DNA of 64,000 nucleotides from an uncultured Phycisphaerales bacterium (GCA_937927975.1 CALEZT010000272.1:1-64000); one strand, 5' to 3'. Numbered from the stretch's first letter, positions 16,088 to 25,687 are shown. The notes: generated by a model from the letters alone, not told the origin. Numbers and translations are program-made.

Positions 16088-17560
16088 ATGAATTTGACTG
16101 ACGTACGTTCGTCGTGTCGATCCGGCCTGGCTGGGGCTTTCGTGGTTGTGGTTCTATTCGTTTTTACGCTTCCCGTGACGGCCCTGGCCGAGGATGAGCA
16201 GAGCATCCAGGCCTTGCGCAGCATGGGCAAGGCATTCGCGTCGATCGCGGAGAAGACATCGCCGGCCGTTGTGGGCGTCCGGGCCACCAGGAGCGTTCGG
16301 AGCGATTCCCGCCAGGATTCTTCCGGCGCCCCCTACAGCCCGTTCGACGACCAGATGTTCGAGTACTTCTTCAGGCGGAGGATGCCTCGCTCCGAGCGTC
16401 AGGAGCAGCCCAGGCAGGTTGCGCAAGGCTCGGGCTTCCTCGTCACGGCAGACGGCTATATTCTGACCAATAATCATCTCGTCGGCGAGGCTGAGGAGGT
16501 TCGCGTCCAGTTGAACGACGGGCGGCTGCTCAAAGCGAAGGTCATCGGTACGGACCCTGGGACCGACGTCGCGGTGATCAAGATCGACGTGGAGAACGAG
16601 CGATACGTGGAACTGGCCGACTCCGATGCCCTTGAGGTGGGAGAATGGGTCATCGCCATCGGCAATCCCTTCGGTCTGAGCCACACCGTAACGGCGGGGA
16701 TCGTCAGCGCCAAGGGACGCAATGACATTGGCGTCGCCAATTTCGAGGATTTCATCCAGACCGACGCCGCCATCAACTTCGGCAACTCCGGCGGTCCTCT
16801 GCTGAACCTCGACGGCAAGGCTGTGGGCATCAACACCGCCATCATTGGTCCCGGCGGCAACGTCGGCATCGGCCTGGCCATCCCGATCAACATGGTCAAA
16901 GCGATCTACGAGCAGTTGAAGGATAGCGGCAAGGTCGTCCGCGGCTATCTCGGCGTGAAGATCGGCAACATCGAGTCCGGCGTGGGCGAGTTCTACGGCG
17001 CCGCCAGCGACAAAGGCGCCATGGTGGCCGAGGTCATGGAAGGTTCTCCGGCCGAACAGGCGGGGATCAAGGTGGACGACATCGTGGTCGAGTTGCAGGG
17101 CGAGCCGGTGGCGGGAGCCAATGAGTTGATGAATCGGATCGCCATGTTCAAGCCCGGCACCGAGGTGAAGCTGACGATCCTGCGCGATGGGAAGCGCAGG
17201 GCGGTCAGCTTGACGCTGGGCACGCGTCCCGACGACAACACGGTGGCCTCCGGCAGCGAATCGAAGGCCGAGGAACAGTTGGGATTGAGCGTTCAGACGC
17301 TGACGCCGGAGATGGGCCAGCGTCTGGGCTACGAAGGACTCAGGGGCGTTGTCGTGACCGAGGTTACCGCCGGTTCGCCGGCCGATGAGAAGGGAATCCA
17401 GCCGGGCGATCTGATCACCGAAGTCAATCGCGAGGCTGTGCGGACCCTCAGGCAGTGGAGCGACGCGATCAATAAGGCCGCCGAAAAAGGCAAGATCCTC
17501 TTGAGGGTCCGTGGGGAACGCGGAACCAGGCTGGTTCTGGTTACGCTGTCCGAAAAGTAG
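16088..17560 (+). CDS. htrA: HtrA/DegP-family serine protease with two PDZ domains
   Basis: 490 aa. Periplasmic protein-quality-control protease. An N-terminal signal or anchor segment (AGAFVVVVLFVFTLPVTALA) precedes a trypsin-like domain with the full triad: His130 (NNHLV), Asp160 (GTDVAV) and Ser234 (GNSGGP). PDZ1 (about 285-375) and PDZ2 (about 395-488) follow. Start at ATG 16088 with GGAGG 5 nt upstream; the open frame starts at 16049. The gene stands alone between the divergent DUF4139-like gene and the transporter gene. Confidence 0.95.
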   Translation: MNLTDVRSSCRSGLAGAFVVVVLFVFTLPVTALAEDEQSIQALRSMGKAFASIAEKTSPAVVGVRATRSVRSDSRQDSSGAPYSPFDDQMFEYFFRRRMPRSERQEQPRQVAQGSGFLVTADGYILTNNHLVGEAEEVRVQLNDGRLLKAKVIGTDPGTDVAVIKIDVENERYVELADSDALEVGEWVIAIGNPFGLSHTVTAGIVSAKGRNDIGVANFEDFIQTDAAINFGNSGGPLLNLDGKAVGINTAIIGPGGNVGIGLAIPINMVKAIYEQLKDSGKVVRGYLGVKIGNIESGVGEFYGAASDKGAMVAEVMEGSPAEQAGIKVDDIVVELQGEPVAGANELMNRIAMFKPGTEVKLTILRDGKRRAVSLTLGTRPDDNTVASGSESKAEEQLGLSVQTLTPEMGQRLGYEGLRGVVVTEVTAGSPADEKGIQPGDLITEVNREAVRTLRQWSDAINKAAEKGKILLRVRGERGTRLVLVTLSEK

Positions 17561-17639
17561 ACCCTCGGAGGGCTGCTGCCGATTTCGATCGGGGCCTGGT
17601 CATTGCCTGGGTTGCTCCACCGGCGTATAGTGAAGGGCT

Positions 17640-18575
17640 ATGTTTGAAAGAGCCCTGTCCTTCTACACGAGGTACTTCGCGATCTGGGTGATCCTGGGAG
17701 GCCTCGCTGCCTATCGCTGGCCTGCTCCGTTCAAGTCCGTGGCATCCTGGTACTTGTGGTTTTTCGCCCTGACGATGTTCGGAATCGGCGCGGTGCTGCG
17801 GATGGAGGATTTCCGGCGGATCGCCAGGAGTCCCGCCATCGTCCTGATCGGGACCGTTGCCCAGTTCACCATCATGCCGCTGGGGGCATTCGTCGTCTCC
17901 CGGCTGCTGGGGCTTTCCCCTGAGTTGACCGTCGGGCTGATCCTGGCGGGCTCGTCGCCCGGCGCGATGTCCAGCAACGTGATGAGCTACGTCGCCAAGG
18001 CCGACACCGCCTATTCCGTCTCGATGACGACGGTTTCGACGCTGCTGTGCCCGTTCCTGACCCCGACCCTGACATGCCTGCTGGCCCAGGGCACGGAAAT
18101 GCGTGTGCCTGTCGTCAAGATGATGGCGGAGCTTTTCGCCACGGTCATTCTGCCCCTGTTCATCGGATTCGCGGTGCGGCACTTCCTGGGCGAGCGTTTG
18201 CGGAAGATTCTGCCGGTCTTTCCGGCCATCTCCGCGACGTTTATCGTCTTCATCTGCGCTTCGGTGATCGCCCTGAATCGGGAACGGCTCCAGGAGCTGA
18301 CGGGGATCATCCTGCTGGCCACGCTGGCGCTGAACCTGGGTGGCATGGCGGCCGGTTACGGCGTGGGGGCTCTGTTTCGGATGGACGTGGCCCGCCGGCG
18401 GACCCTGTCCATCGAGATCGGGATGCAGAACGCAGGTCTGGGCGCCATACTGGCCCTGAAGCACTTCGGGGCCGGGGCCACGATCCCGACCGCGGCTTTT
18501 GTCTTCGTCTGCATCCTGACGGCCTCATTCGCGGCGTCCATCTGGCAGAGGGGCGCCGTCGCTCCAGCAGAATGA
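17640..18575 (+). CDS. Bile acid:sodium symporter-family transporter
   Basis: 311 aa with about nine to ten transmembrane helices. Family signatures include GLILAGSSPGAMSSNVMSYVAKAD in the crossing-helix region and EIGMQNAGLGAILA near the C-terminus. BASS proteins move organic anions with sodium; the substrate cannot be read from sequence. ATG at 17640 with GAAGGG upstream. It follows htrA by 80 bp and may or may not be cotranscribed. Confidence 0.88.
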   Translation: MFERALSFYTRYFAIWVILGGLAAYRWPAPFKSVASWYLWFFALTMFGIGAVLRMEDFRRIARSPAIVLIGTVAQFTIMPLGAFVVSRLLGLSPELTVGLILAGSSPGAMSSNVMSYVAKADTAYSVSMTTVSTLLCPFLTPTLTCLLAQGTEMRVPVVKMMAELFATVILPLFIGFAVRHFLGERLRKILPVFPAISATFIVFICASVIALNRERLQELTGIILLATLALNLGGMAAGYGVGALFRMDVARRRTLSIEIGMQNAGLGAILALKHFGAGATIPTAAFVFVCILTASFAASIWQRGAVAPAE

Positions 18576-18721
18576 ATACGAGATATTAGAGAACATCTAT
18601 TGCATTCAGCGGCCGGATTCTATATGCTATTGAATTCTATCGATTCCAAGGGGATCCCTGAGGACAGCCATCGTTTGGCTTGCCCTCCATCGGAATCGGG
18701 CATTGTGAGGAGTCATCGAGC

Positions 18722-19720
18722 ATGGCGCATAGACTGGCGATTGCAGGCGTGACCGGCGCCGTCGGTCAGGAATTTCTGAGTATCATCGACGAACGCAAGT
18801 TCGCGTTCCAGTCGATCAAGATGTTGGCGAGCAGCCGGTCGGCCGGAAAGACGATGTCCTTCAAGGGCAAGACCTACACGATCGAGGAGATGACGAAGGA
18901 CAGCTTCAAGGACGTCGATATCGCCCTGTTCAGCGCGGGCGCCTCGCGGAGCCGGGAGTTCGCTCCCGCCGCGGTCAAGGCCGGCGCCGTGGTCGTGGAT
19001 AATTCCTCCGCCTACCGCATGGACCCCGAGGTCCCGCTGGTGGTGCCTGAGATCAATCCCGAAGCGATCAAGACGCACAAGGGGATCATCGCGAACCCCA
19101 ACTGTTCGACGATCATCGGAATCGTGCCGATCTGGCCGCTGCACAAGGTCAATCCGGTCAAACGGATGGTCGTGAGCACGTACCAGGCCGCCAGCGGCGC
19201 CGGGTTGTCCGCGATGCTGGAGCTTGAGGCCCAGAGCCGCGAGATCCTCGAAGGCAAGGCCCCGACCAAGAACGTGTTCCCGCATCAGATCGCGTTCAAC
19301 TGCTTCAGCCATAACTCGTCGCTGGGACCCAACGGCTACAACGAGGAAGAGACGAAGCTGGTCAAGGAGACCCGAAAGATCTTTAACTGCCCGAACATCG
19401 CGGTGACCGCGACCTGCGTCCGCATTCCGGTGATGCGAGCCCACTGCGAAAGCATCAACCTGGAGTTCGCCAACGCGATCACGCCGGACGAGGTGCGGAA
19501 GATCCTCGCCACCGCCCCGGGCGTGACGATCCTGGACGATCGCGAGCACAACCGGTTCCCGATGCCGATCGACGCCACCGGCAAGGACAACGTCTTCGTC
19601 GGACGCATCCGCCAGGACGAGTCGCTGCCGGGCAATCGCGGCATCAATCTCTGGGTTTCGGGCGATCAGATCCGCAAAGGCGCGGCCCTGAACGCCATCC
19701 AGATCGCCGAACTGCTGTAG
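18722..19720 (+). CDS. asd: Aspartate-semialdehyde dehydrogenase
   Basis: 332 aa. NADPH-dependent reduction of aspartyl phosphate to the semialdehyde, the branch point for lysine/DAP, threonine and methionine synthesis. N-terminal dinucleotide site VTGAVGQE, active-site Cys128 in NPNCSTI, and the substrate/catalytic segment RIPVMRAHCE near residue 240. Length is typical. Start at ATG 18722 with GAGGAG 10 nt upstream; the frame is open to 18680. An AT-rich stretch upstream (18610-18640, TATATGCT) could hold its promoter. Confidence 0.95.
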   Translation: MAHRLAIAGVTGAVGQEFLSIIDERKFAFQSIKMLASSRSAGKTMSFKGKTYTIEEMTKDSFKDVDIALFSAGASRSREFAPAAVKAGAVVVDNSSAYRMDPEVPLVVPEINPEAIKTHKGIIANPNCSTIIGIVPIWPLHKVNPVKRMVVSTYQAASGAGLSAMLELEAQSREILEGKAPTKNVFPHQIAFNCFSHNSSLGPNGYNEEETKLVKETRKIFNCPNIAVTATCVRIPVMRAHCESINLEFANAITPDEVRKILATAPGVTILDDREHNRFPMPIDATGKDNVFVGRIRQDESLPGNRGINLWVSGDQIRKGAALNAIQIAELL

Positions 19721-19791
19721 TTCGGACCTCTCAGTTTTGGTTTGTGATTCGGAGCCGCTTGGGAGATCATCCTGAGCGGCTCCGCTCTTTG

Positions 19792-19960
19792 AGAAAACTC
19801 GAAATCCGAAGTTCGAAATCCGAAACAAACCCAAAGGACCAAAACCGAAATGACCGAAACGCTGTCGCCTCTCGGGAGGTCCGTTTTGGATTTCGACTTT
19901 TGATCATTCGTGCTTGTTTCGGATTTCGAATTTCGTGCTTCGAGTTCCGAGATTCCGGCT
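19792..19960. repeat. Dispersed palindromic repeat, family A copy 1
   Basis: About 170 bp of imperfect dyad symmetry built from CGAAATCCGAA-type words. The 27-bp core at 19902-19928 recurs at 40951-40977 (inverted) and 63228-63254 with one to three differences. It occupies the asd-truA gap. Confidence 0.75.
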
Positions 19961-19973
19961 TGGAGGCCGGCAG

Positions 19974-20729
19974 ATGGCTCTGCGGAATATCAAACTGACG
20001 ATCGCCTACGACGGCTGCGACTATCACGGCTGGCAGATCCAGCCGGGGGAGGCGACCGTCCAGGGGGTGCTCATGGAGGCGTTGCGGGACCTGCTCGGTC
20101 CCAGGGCCCGGATCTGCGGGGCCAGCCGGACCGACGCGGGCGTCAGCGCCCTGGGCCAGGTCGGCCTGATCCAGATCGATACGCCCATCCCCACGGAGAA
20201 CCTGGCCAAGGCGCTGACCGACCGGCTGCCGGAAAGCATCGCGATCGTCAAGGCCGAGGACGTCCCCATGGGCTTCGACGTCATCGGGGACGTCACGAGC
20301 AAGCTCTACCGCTATACGATCCACTGCGGCCCGGTCCGCCCGGTCCTGCACATGCGGCGATGCTGGTATGTTCCCGCAGGATTGGACACCGCAAGAATGA
20401 ACGAAGCCGCGAGGCTCCTGGTCGGCAAGAAGGACTTCAAGTCCTTCGCCGCCGCGGCCGACCGACGCGAGGATTCGGTCCGAACGGTCTTTCGCTGTGA
20501 GGTCACCGAGACTCTGGCCGAAGGCGGCCGCTGGATCTACGTCGATGCTGAAGGCGACGGCTTCCTCTACAACATGGTCCGCAACATGGTCGGCACGCTG
20601 GTCGAGGTGGGGCTGGGCCGCTGGTCGCCCGAGAAGATTCCCGAGATCCTCGAAGCCCGGGACCGCAAGGCCGCCGGACCAATCGCCCCGCCCAACGGCC
20701 TGTGCCTGATGTGGATTCGGTATGACTGA
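19974..20729 (+). CDS. truA: tRNA pseudouridine synthase A
   Basis: 251 aa. Converts U38-40 of tRNA anticodon stems to pseudouridine. Opens with KLTIAYDGCDYHGWQIQ, catalytic Asp54 in RTDAGVSA, then YRYTIHCGPVRPVL and the C-terminal FLYNMVRNMVG motif. Start at ATG 19974 with GGAGG 7 nt upstream; the longer open frame comes from the upstream repeat. Confidence 0.95.
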   Translation: MALRNIKLTIAYDGCDYHGWQIQPGEATVQGVLMEALRDLLGPRARICGASRTDAGVSALGQVGLIQIDTPIPTENLAKALTDRLPESIAIVKAEDVPMGFDVIGDVTSKLYRYTIHCGPVRPVLHMRRCWYVPAGLDTARMNEAARLLVGKKDFKSFAAAADRREDSVRTVFRCEVTETLAEGGRWIYVDAEGDGFLYNMVRNMVGTLVEVGLGRWSPEKIPEILEARDRKAAGPIAPPNGLCLMWIRYD

Positions 20730-20740
20730 CGAAGACTGGC

Positions 20741-21022
20741 GGGGACTCTGTCCCCGCGCCCCTGAGATTTTTCGCTTTTTGCCAGCAGCATGGTGAAGCG
20801 AGCGACGCCTCAGATGGGCGGCGTCGCCATGCCACTGGACCGTTGCGGCGCTCGGGTTGCTTCTCAGCAGAGCCCTGTCCTCCGCAACGGCACGTTCGAG
20901 GGTATCATGGATGCATGCAGTCCACAAGCGGCATTGACGGAATGTGGATGTTCTCGCCAAACACATCTATCATGCTGCTGGCCTAAAGCGGTAAATCTCA
21001 GGGGTTTGGGGACAGAGTCCCC
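20741..21022. mobile_element. 282-bp MITE-like element with about 45-bp terminal inverted repeats
   Basis: Both ends start GGGGACTCTGTCCCC and continue through CCCTGAGATTT, GCTTT and GCCAGCAGCAT in the same order, reading inward. The interior has no ORF of note. It fills most of the truA-hydF gap. A partial copy of one end occurs at 45304-45333. A non-autonomous, trans-mobilised element or a RAYT/REP-type palindrome pair are the two readings. Confidence 0.7.
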
Positions 21023-21130
21023 AAGTGAAATGGCGCGCATCGGAGGTTGTGCAGAACTCCGAGTTCGGCGGTCTCGTAGTTTGTGGGATGCCCCCGGTTG
21101 GACCCATTCTGGTTTTGGAGATAGCATTCG

Positions 21131-22384
21131 ATGCTCGTAGAACGCGACCATATCGGCATATTCGGCAAGATGAACTCCGGCAAGAGCAGCGTGATGAATC
21201 TGCTGACTCAGCAGCAGACGTCGATCGTCGATTCGACGCCCGGGACGACGGCCGACACGAAGATCGCCCTGCAGGAAGTCCACGGGATGGGCCCGGTCAA
21301 GCTGTTCGACACCGCAGGATTCGACGAGGAGGGCGAACTGGGCTCCAAGAAGCGGGCCAAGGTGATGGCCGACCTCAAGGAGTGCGACCTCGTTCTGCTC
21401 GTGATCGATCCCGAGACGCGCGACTTCTCGACGGAGAGCGAGATCCTCGATAATGCCCGCGAGCTCGACAAGCAGATCCTCGTCTTGTACAACCTCTTCG
21501 GGCCTCTGGCGGAGGAGCAGATCCCGGTGGTGGAAGAGAAGCTTCCGCTGCTGAGGTTCCATCAGAAGATGTCGCTGCGAGCCGTTGATGCGGGTTTCCG
21601 CCAGCCGCTGTTGCACTTCGTCCTGGCCAATTTCGTCTCGAAGAACGCCAAGATGGAACTGCTGCCGTTCGTGGAGCCCGACGAGTTCTACGTGCTGAAT
21701 ATCCCGATGGACGACGAGACGCCGCCGGGACGGTACCTGCGGCCCCAGGCGATGGCGGAGGAGTACATCACGAGGAGCTGGGCGTATCCGGTCTCGTACC
21801 GGATGGACCTGGGCAAGGCCCGCAAAGGCGACGCGAGCGAACGACGCCGCTGGGAGACGTTCCTGGGCGGCTTCGGCCGTCGGCCCAAGGCGATCATCAC
21901 CGATTCTCAGGCGATGGATCTGATGCATACATGGTCGCCTGCGGATGTCATGCTGACCACGTTCTCGATCATGATGATCAACTACGTCAGTCGGGGCAGG
22001 CTCAACAAGTTCGCCGAGGGCATTCGCGTGCTGAAGGATCTCCAGGCGGGCGACAAGATTCTGATCGTCGAGGCCTGCAACCACTCGCGGATTGCGGAGG
22101 ACATCGGGACGGTCCAGATCCCCAACTTCATCAAGAAGCACTGGCCCAACGTCGTGATCGAGCACAACTTCGGCCGGGAATTCCAGGAGAACCGCCAACT
22201 CCAGTCCTACAAGCTGGTCGTCCACTGTGGCGGTTGCATGATCACCGCCCAAAAGCTCCTGGCCCGTATCCGCGACCTGGACTCCGTCGGCGTGCCCTAC
22301 ACGAACTACGGCGTCTTCCTGTCCTGGATGCAGGGGCCCCAGGCGCTGGCAAAGGTCCTGCGGCCCTTTGGATTGACGATTTGA
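21131..22384 (+). CDS. hydF: [FeFe]-hydrogenase maturation GTPase HydF
   Basis: 417 aa. Scaffold/carrier on which the 2Fe subcluster of [FeFe]-hydrogenase is assembled before transfer to HydA. N-terminal Ras-like GTPase: GKMNSGKSS P-loop (12-20), TTADTK switch I, DTAGFDE switch II. The C-terminal Fe-S domain keeps the ligands EACNHS and VHCGGCM. Start at ATG 21131 with GGAG 11 nt upstream. No hydE, hydG or hydrogenase structural gene is in the window, so its partners must lie elsewhere. Confidence 0.92.
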   Translation: MLVERDHIGIFGKMNSGKSSVMNLLTQQQTSIVDSTPGTTADTKIALQEVHGMGPVKLFDTAGFDEEGELGSKKRAKVMADLKECDLVLLVIDPETRDFSTESEILDNARELDKQILVLYNLFGPLAEEQIPVVEEKLPLLRFHQKMSLRAVDAGFRQPLLHFVLANFVSKNAKMELLPFVEPDEFYVLNIPMDDETPPGRYLRPQAMAEEYITRSWAYPVSYRMDLGKARKGDASERRRWETFLGGFGRRPKAIITDSQAMDLMHTWSPADVMLTTFSIMMINYVSRGRLNKFAEGIRVLKDLQAGDKILIVEACNHSRIAEDIGTVQIPNFIKKHWPNVVIEHNFGREFQENRQLQSYKLVVHCGGCMITAQKLLARIRDLDSVGVPYTNYGVFLSWMQGPQALAKVLRPFGLTI

Positions 22385-22425
22385 TATTGACGATTTATGA
22401 TTTGGATTGAGGCTTGGGATTGTAC

Positions 22426-22462
22426 TCGTCCTATCAGTCCCATTCGTCCTATAGGTCCTGTG
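22426..22462. repeat. Dispersed GTCCTAT-type short tandem repeat (family B)
   Basis: Degenerate units of the type GTCC(T/C)AT repeated about four times, ending just before the glycosyltransferase start. A related tract lies in frame inside the DUF3592 gene at 43150-43195. Confidence 0.5.
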
Positions 22463-22467
22463 ATTTG

Positions 22468-23739
22468 ATGAAGATCGTCCATATCATAACTCGCTTGATT
22501 CTCGGCGGCGCTCAGGAGAACACCCTGATCACGTGCAGGCTCCTGGCCGAGCGGGGCCACGATGTCACCCTCATCACCGGGCCCGCTCTCGGGCCCGAGG
22601 GACAGCTCTTCGACCAGACGAAGGGCCAGAAGTATCGCACGATCGTGGTCGACGAGATGCGGCGGGCCATTGAGCCGGTGAAGGACGCGAAGAGCTATCG
22701 CAAGATCAAGAAACTGCTCTGCGAGTTGCAGCCGGACATCGTCCACACGCACAGCGCCAAAGCCGGGATCGTCGGTCGATTCGCGGCGGCCTCGCTGAAG
22801 GGCCAATGGGCTCCTCGTGGCGAGGGCGTCCCGCCCTCGAATCGCGGGCAGGATGCCCGCGACACGCGCGACAGCCCGGCGGCTCTTCGACCCGCCATCG
22901 TCCACGGCATTCACGGCCTGTCGTTCCACCGCTATCAGAACCCGTGGGTCAACCGGTTCTACATCGCCATCGAGCGGGCCACCGGGCGGCGAACGGACTA
23001 CTTCGTCAGCGTGGCCGACGCGATGACCGAGCAGAACAAGGCCGCCGGCATCGGTGTGGACAAGCCGCATGTCACGGCGTACTCGGCCATCGACGAAGAG
23101 AAATTCGTGACTCCGATCCCGGAGACCGATCGGGCCGCGTTTCGCCGCAAGTACGACATCCCGGCCGACGCGATCGTCCTGGTGACCGTCGCGAGGCTCT
23201 TCATGCTCAAGGGCCACGACTACATCATCGAATCCGCCAAGGACCTCGCCAAACGCTTCCCCAGCGTCGTCTGGCTCTTCGTCGGCGACGGCAATCTGAT
23301 GGATGCCTACAAGAAGCAGATTCGCGACCTGGATTTTTCGGATCGATTCCGGTTTACAGGCCTGATGCCGCCGGACCAGATCCCGCTGGTGATCCAGTCT
23401 TCAGAGATTCTCGTCCATTGCTCGCTACGCGAGGGCTTGGCCCGCACGTTGCCCCAGGCGATGTTGTGCGGACGCCCGGCGATCTCGTTCGACGTGGACG
23501 GCGCCCGCGAGGTGGTGAACCCCAGCACCGGCCGGCTCACCGAGCCCAAGAATGTCTCGCAGCTCATTGAAGCCTGCGCCGAACTGATCCAGGACAGGGC
23601 CTTGCGTGAGCGACTCGGCCGCGCCGCCCAGGAGTCCGTCAAGACGAAATTCGCGCCCGACACGATGGTTGACACTATTGAGGGTGTGTATCGCCAGTTG
23701 ATCCCCGATGCATCCGGGTCAGGAAAGGACCGTTCATGA
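22468..23739 (+). CDS. GT4-family glycosyltransferase with an in-frame repeat insertion
   Basis: 423 aa. GT-B fold: N-terminal [14 protein letters not shown] loop, C-terminal domain [17 protein letters not shown] and the donor-site region [24 protein letters not shown]. Likely transfers a sugar to a cell-surface glycan or lipid; substrate unknown. Start at ATG 22468, with no good Shine-Dalgarno. Residues about 115-135 ([18 protein letters not shown]) come from a palindromic dispersed repeat inserted in frame, absent from typical family members. The stop overlaps the yjbQ-like start by 4 nt (ATGA). Confidence 0.88.
   Translation: MKIVHIITRLILGGAQENTLITCRLLAERGHDVTLITGPALGPEGQLFDQTKGQKYRTIVVDEMRRAIEPVKDAKSYRKIKKLLCELQPDIVHTHSAKAGIVGRFAAASLKGQWAPRGEGVPPSNRGQDARDTRDSPAALRPAIVHGIHGLSFHRYQNPWVNRFYIAIERATGRRTDYFVSVADAMTEQNKAAGIGVDKPHVTAYSAIDEEKFVTPIPETDRAAFRRKYDIPADAIVLVTVARLFMLKGHDYIIESAKDLAKRFPSVVWLFVGDGNLMDAYKKQIRDLDFSDRFRFTGLMPPDQIPLVIQSSEILVHCSLREGLARTLPQAMLCGRPAISFDVDGAREVVNPSTGRLTEPKNVSQLIEACAELIQDRALRERLGRAAQESVKTKFAPDTMVDTIEGVYRQLIPDASGSGKDRS
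22813..22866. repeat. REP-like double palindrome inserted in a coding sequence
   Basis: CGAGGGCGTCCCGCCCTCG followed by GCGGGCAGGATGCCCGC, two adjacent hairpins. Length is a multiple of three and the reading frame stays open through it. Confidence 0.75.
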
Positions 23740-24152
23740 AGAGCTACCGAAAGGAACTCTGGTTCCGCACCCAGCGCAGGCGGGAATTCCGCAATATCAC
23801 GCCGCAGGTCGAGCAATGCCTCCACGAAAGCGGCGTCCAGGAAGGGCTCCTGCTGTGCAATGCGATGCACATCACCGCCAGCGTCTTCATCAATGACGAC
23901 GAGCCAGGGCTCCACCAGGATTTCGAGAGCTGGCTGGAGAAGCTGGCTCCGGAGAAGCCCTATGCCCAGTATCGGCACAACACCGCCGAGGACAACGGCG
24001 ACGCGCACCTCAAGCGAACGGTCATGGGCCGGGAGGTGGTCGTGGCGATCACCCAGGGCCGGCTCGATTTCGGCCCCTGGGAGCAGATCTTCTACGGCGA
24101 ATTCGACGGCAAACGCGAGAAACGCGTCCTGGTCAAGATCCTCGGGGAGTGA
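23736..24152 (+). CDS. YjbQ/UPF0047-family protein
   Basis: 138 aa. Secondary thiamine-phosphate-synthase-like fold. Recognisable [18 protein letters not shown] and the C-terminal [32 protein letters not shown]. Some relatives have weak thiamine phosphate synthase activity in vitro; the true role is unknown. Overlaps the glycosyltransferase stop by 4 nt, so it is translationally coupled. Confidence 0.9.
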   Translation: MKSYRKELWFRTQRRREFRNITPQVEQCLHESGVQEGLLLCNAMHITASVFINDDEPGLHQDFESWLEKLAPEKPYAQYRHNTAEDNGDAHLKRTVMGREVVVAITQGRLDFGPWEQIFYGEFDGKREKRVLVKILGE

Positions 24153-24206
24153 ACTCGCGACGTAAGGGAAGGCCAAGTTCCCCAGATTTGCGGTTCCGCC
24201 ATAGAC

Positions 24207-24235
24207 TTGACAAACGGGTGGTTTTCTGAGATGAT
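24207..24235 (+). promoter_or_regulatory. Sigma70-type promoter for the HEPN gene pair
   Basis: TTGACA, 17-bp spacer, GATGAT (TGATAT overlaps it), 30 bp upstream of the HEPN start. Confidence 0.5.
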
Positions 24236-24264
24236 ATCGCCGGCGTGCTTGGGAGATCTCAGAA

Positions 24265-24681
24265 ATGAATAGAAATGACTTCAGGAGACTCGCCCTTCAG
24301 CGGTTGGAGGATGCCCGCGTGCTGCTAGCGAGACGTCGTTATGCAGCCGCATACTATCTATCCGGCTATGTTGTCGAATGTGGTCTGAAAGCGTGTATCG
24401 CGAAACGCACCAAGCGATTTGATTTTCCGCCTGATCCGAACACGATCCGTGACATGTATGTGCATGATCTGACGAAGCTCCTGAAATCTGCTGGTCTTGA
24501 ACCCAAGCTGGAGGTGGATGTCAGAACCGACACGAGACTCAAGGCAAACTGGACTTCCGCAAGGGATTGGAGCGAGAGGAGCCGATACGAGTTGTGGACC
24601 AAGCAGCAAGCGAGCGCTCTGTTTCGAGCTATATCGGATGACAAGCATGGAGTTCTGCAATGGATAAGTCGACATTGGTAG
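24265..24681 (+). CDS. HEPN-domain protein
   Basis: 138 aa. Helical HEPN fold: N-terminal LALQRLEDARVLLARRRYAAAYYLSGY, conserved VECGLKACIAK, then HDLTKLLKSAGL and a C-terminal helix. Many HEPN proteins are RNases paired with an antitoxin; here the classic RxxxxH motif is not clear, which leaves enzymatic activity open. It overlaps the next gene by 22 nt and has its own promoter, the layout of a two-gene module. Confidence 0.8.
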   Translation: MNRNDFRRLALQRLEDARVLLARRRYAAAYYLSGYVVECGLKACIAKRTKRFDFPPDPNTIRDMYVHDLTKLLKSAGLEPKLEVDVRTDTRLKANWTSARDWSERSRYELWTKQQASALFRAISDDKHGVLQWISRHW

Positions 24682-25043
24682 TGAGTGATTATGAGGCGGG
24701 AAAGGCTCTCTTGCATGCGTTGGATCAAGCCGGAGTGGAAGTCAAAGCCGCTTTCTGGCTCTATCTGTCGGAGCCGGATGAATGGCGACTACACCTTGCC
24801 TTGCCGGAAGTGGCAGAAAAGGGACCAAGAGAAGGTTACGAACGTGTCCAAGGGATACTGGAGCAGTCGCAGCTTGAAGGATTGTCGTTGATGAACATCA
24901 CAGTCATCGCCCCGGACAACAACCTTGTGAGACTTCTGCGCTCTGTTATCAGGACGGGACCTGGCATTGCGGGCATACGTCTCCGAGGGAATGTCATCGA
25001 TAACGTACTCATTGAGGACGCGTATATCTATCGAACCATGTAA
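24660..25043 (+). CDS. Partner of the HEPN protein, unknown function
   Basis: 127 aa. It begins MDKSTLVVSDYEAGKALLHAL and carries AFWLYLSEPDEWRLHLALP and KGPREGYERV motifs; mixed alpha/beta, no membrane segment. I recall similar proteins next to HEPN genes, without a known activity. The ATG lies inside the HEPN gene (22-nt overlap), so expression is coupled. It could be an antitoxin, a modulating subunit or a substrate adaptor. Confidence 0.65.
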   Translation: MDKSTLVVSDYEAGKALLHALDQAGVEVKAAFWLYLSEPDEWRLHLALPEVAEKGPREGYERVQGILEQSQLEGLSLMNITVIAPDNNLVRLLRSVIRTGPGIAGIRLRGNVIDNVLIEDAYIYRTM

Positions 25044-25053
25044 TTCGCATCGG

Positions 25054-25671
25054 ATGGAACTCACCCTTTTTTTGTTGAAGGTTCTTGGGATCTCCCTGTC
25101 CGGGGCGCTGTCGCCCGGACCGGTGACGGCGGTCGCCATCGCGATGGGGGCTCGCAGCCGTTTCGCCGGGACGCTCATGGCGCTGGGCCACGGCGTGGTG
25201 GAGTTCCCGCTGATGGTTTTGTTGATCCTCGGCGTCGGCCGGTTCCTCCAGATTCCCCAGGTGGAGATCGGCATCGGCCTGGTCGGCGGTGCGGTGATGA
25301 TCTTCATGGCCGTTCAGATGATGCAGGGACTGGGACGCACCGGGGATTCGACGTTCCAGACCGCTCGCGGGGGGCCCTTTGCCGCCGGGATCTTCCTCTC
25401 GGGAAGCAATCCGTACTTTCTCATCTGGTGGGCCACGGTCGGCCTGGCGATGATCACACAGGCCAGAGGATTCGGCGCGTGGGCGTTCGTCCTCTTCGCG
25501 TTGGCGCACTGGTCGGTCGATCTGATCTGGCTGACGATCCTCTCCTGGGCGAGCTTCAAAGGGGCTTCGGTTTTCGGTCCCAAGGGTCAGCGGATCGTGC
25601 TGGCCATCTGTGCGCTGGCGATGTTCGGCTTCGGTCTGTGCTTTGTCGCAGCGCAGATCGCAAAGCTGTGA
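25054..25671 (+). CDS. LysE/RhtB-family exporter
   Basis: 205 aa, six predicted membrane helices. Family hallmark ALSPGPVTAVAIAMGARSRFAGTLMALGHG at the N-terminus and SGSNPYFLIWWATVG in the middle. Members export amino acids or related small molecules; substrate unknown. Start at ATG 25054, 11 nt after the HEPN-partner stop, without a clear Shine-Dalgarno, so coupling to the pair is possible. Confidence 0.88.
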   Translation: MELTLFLLKVLGISLSGALSPGPVTAVAIAMGARSRFAGTLMALGHGVVEFPLMVLLILGVGRFLQIPQVEIGIGLVGGAVMIFMAVQMMQGLGRTGDSTFQTARGGPFAAGIFLSGSNPYFLIWWATVGLAMITQARGFGAWAFVLFALAHWSVDLIWLTILSWASFKGASVFGPKGQRIVLAICALAMFGFGLCFVAAQIAKL

Positions 25672-25687
25672 CCGCAGATCCACGCTC

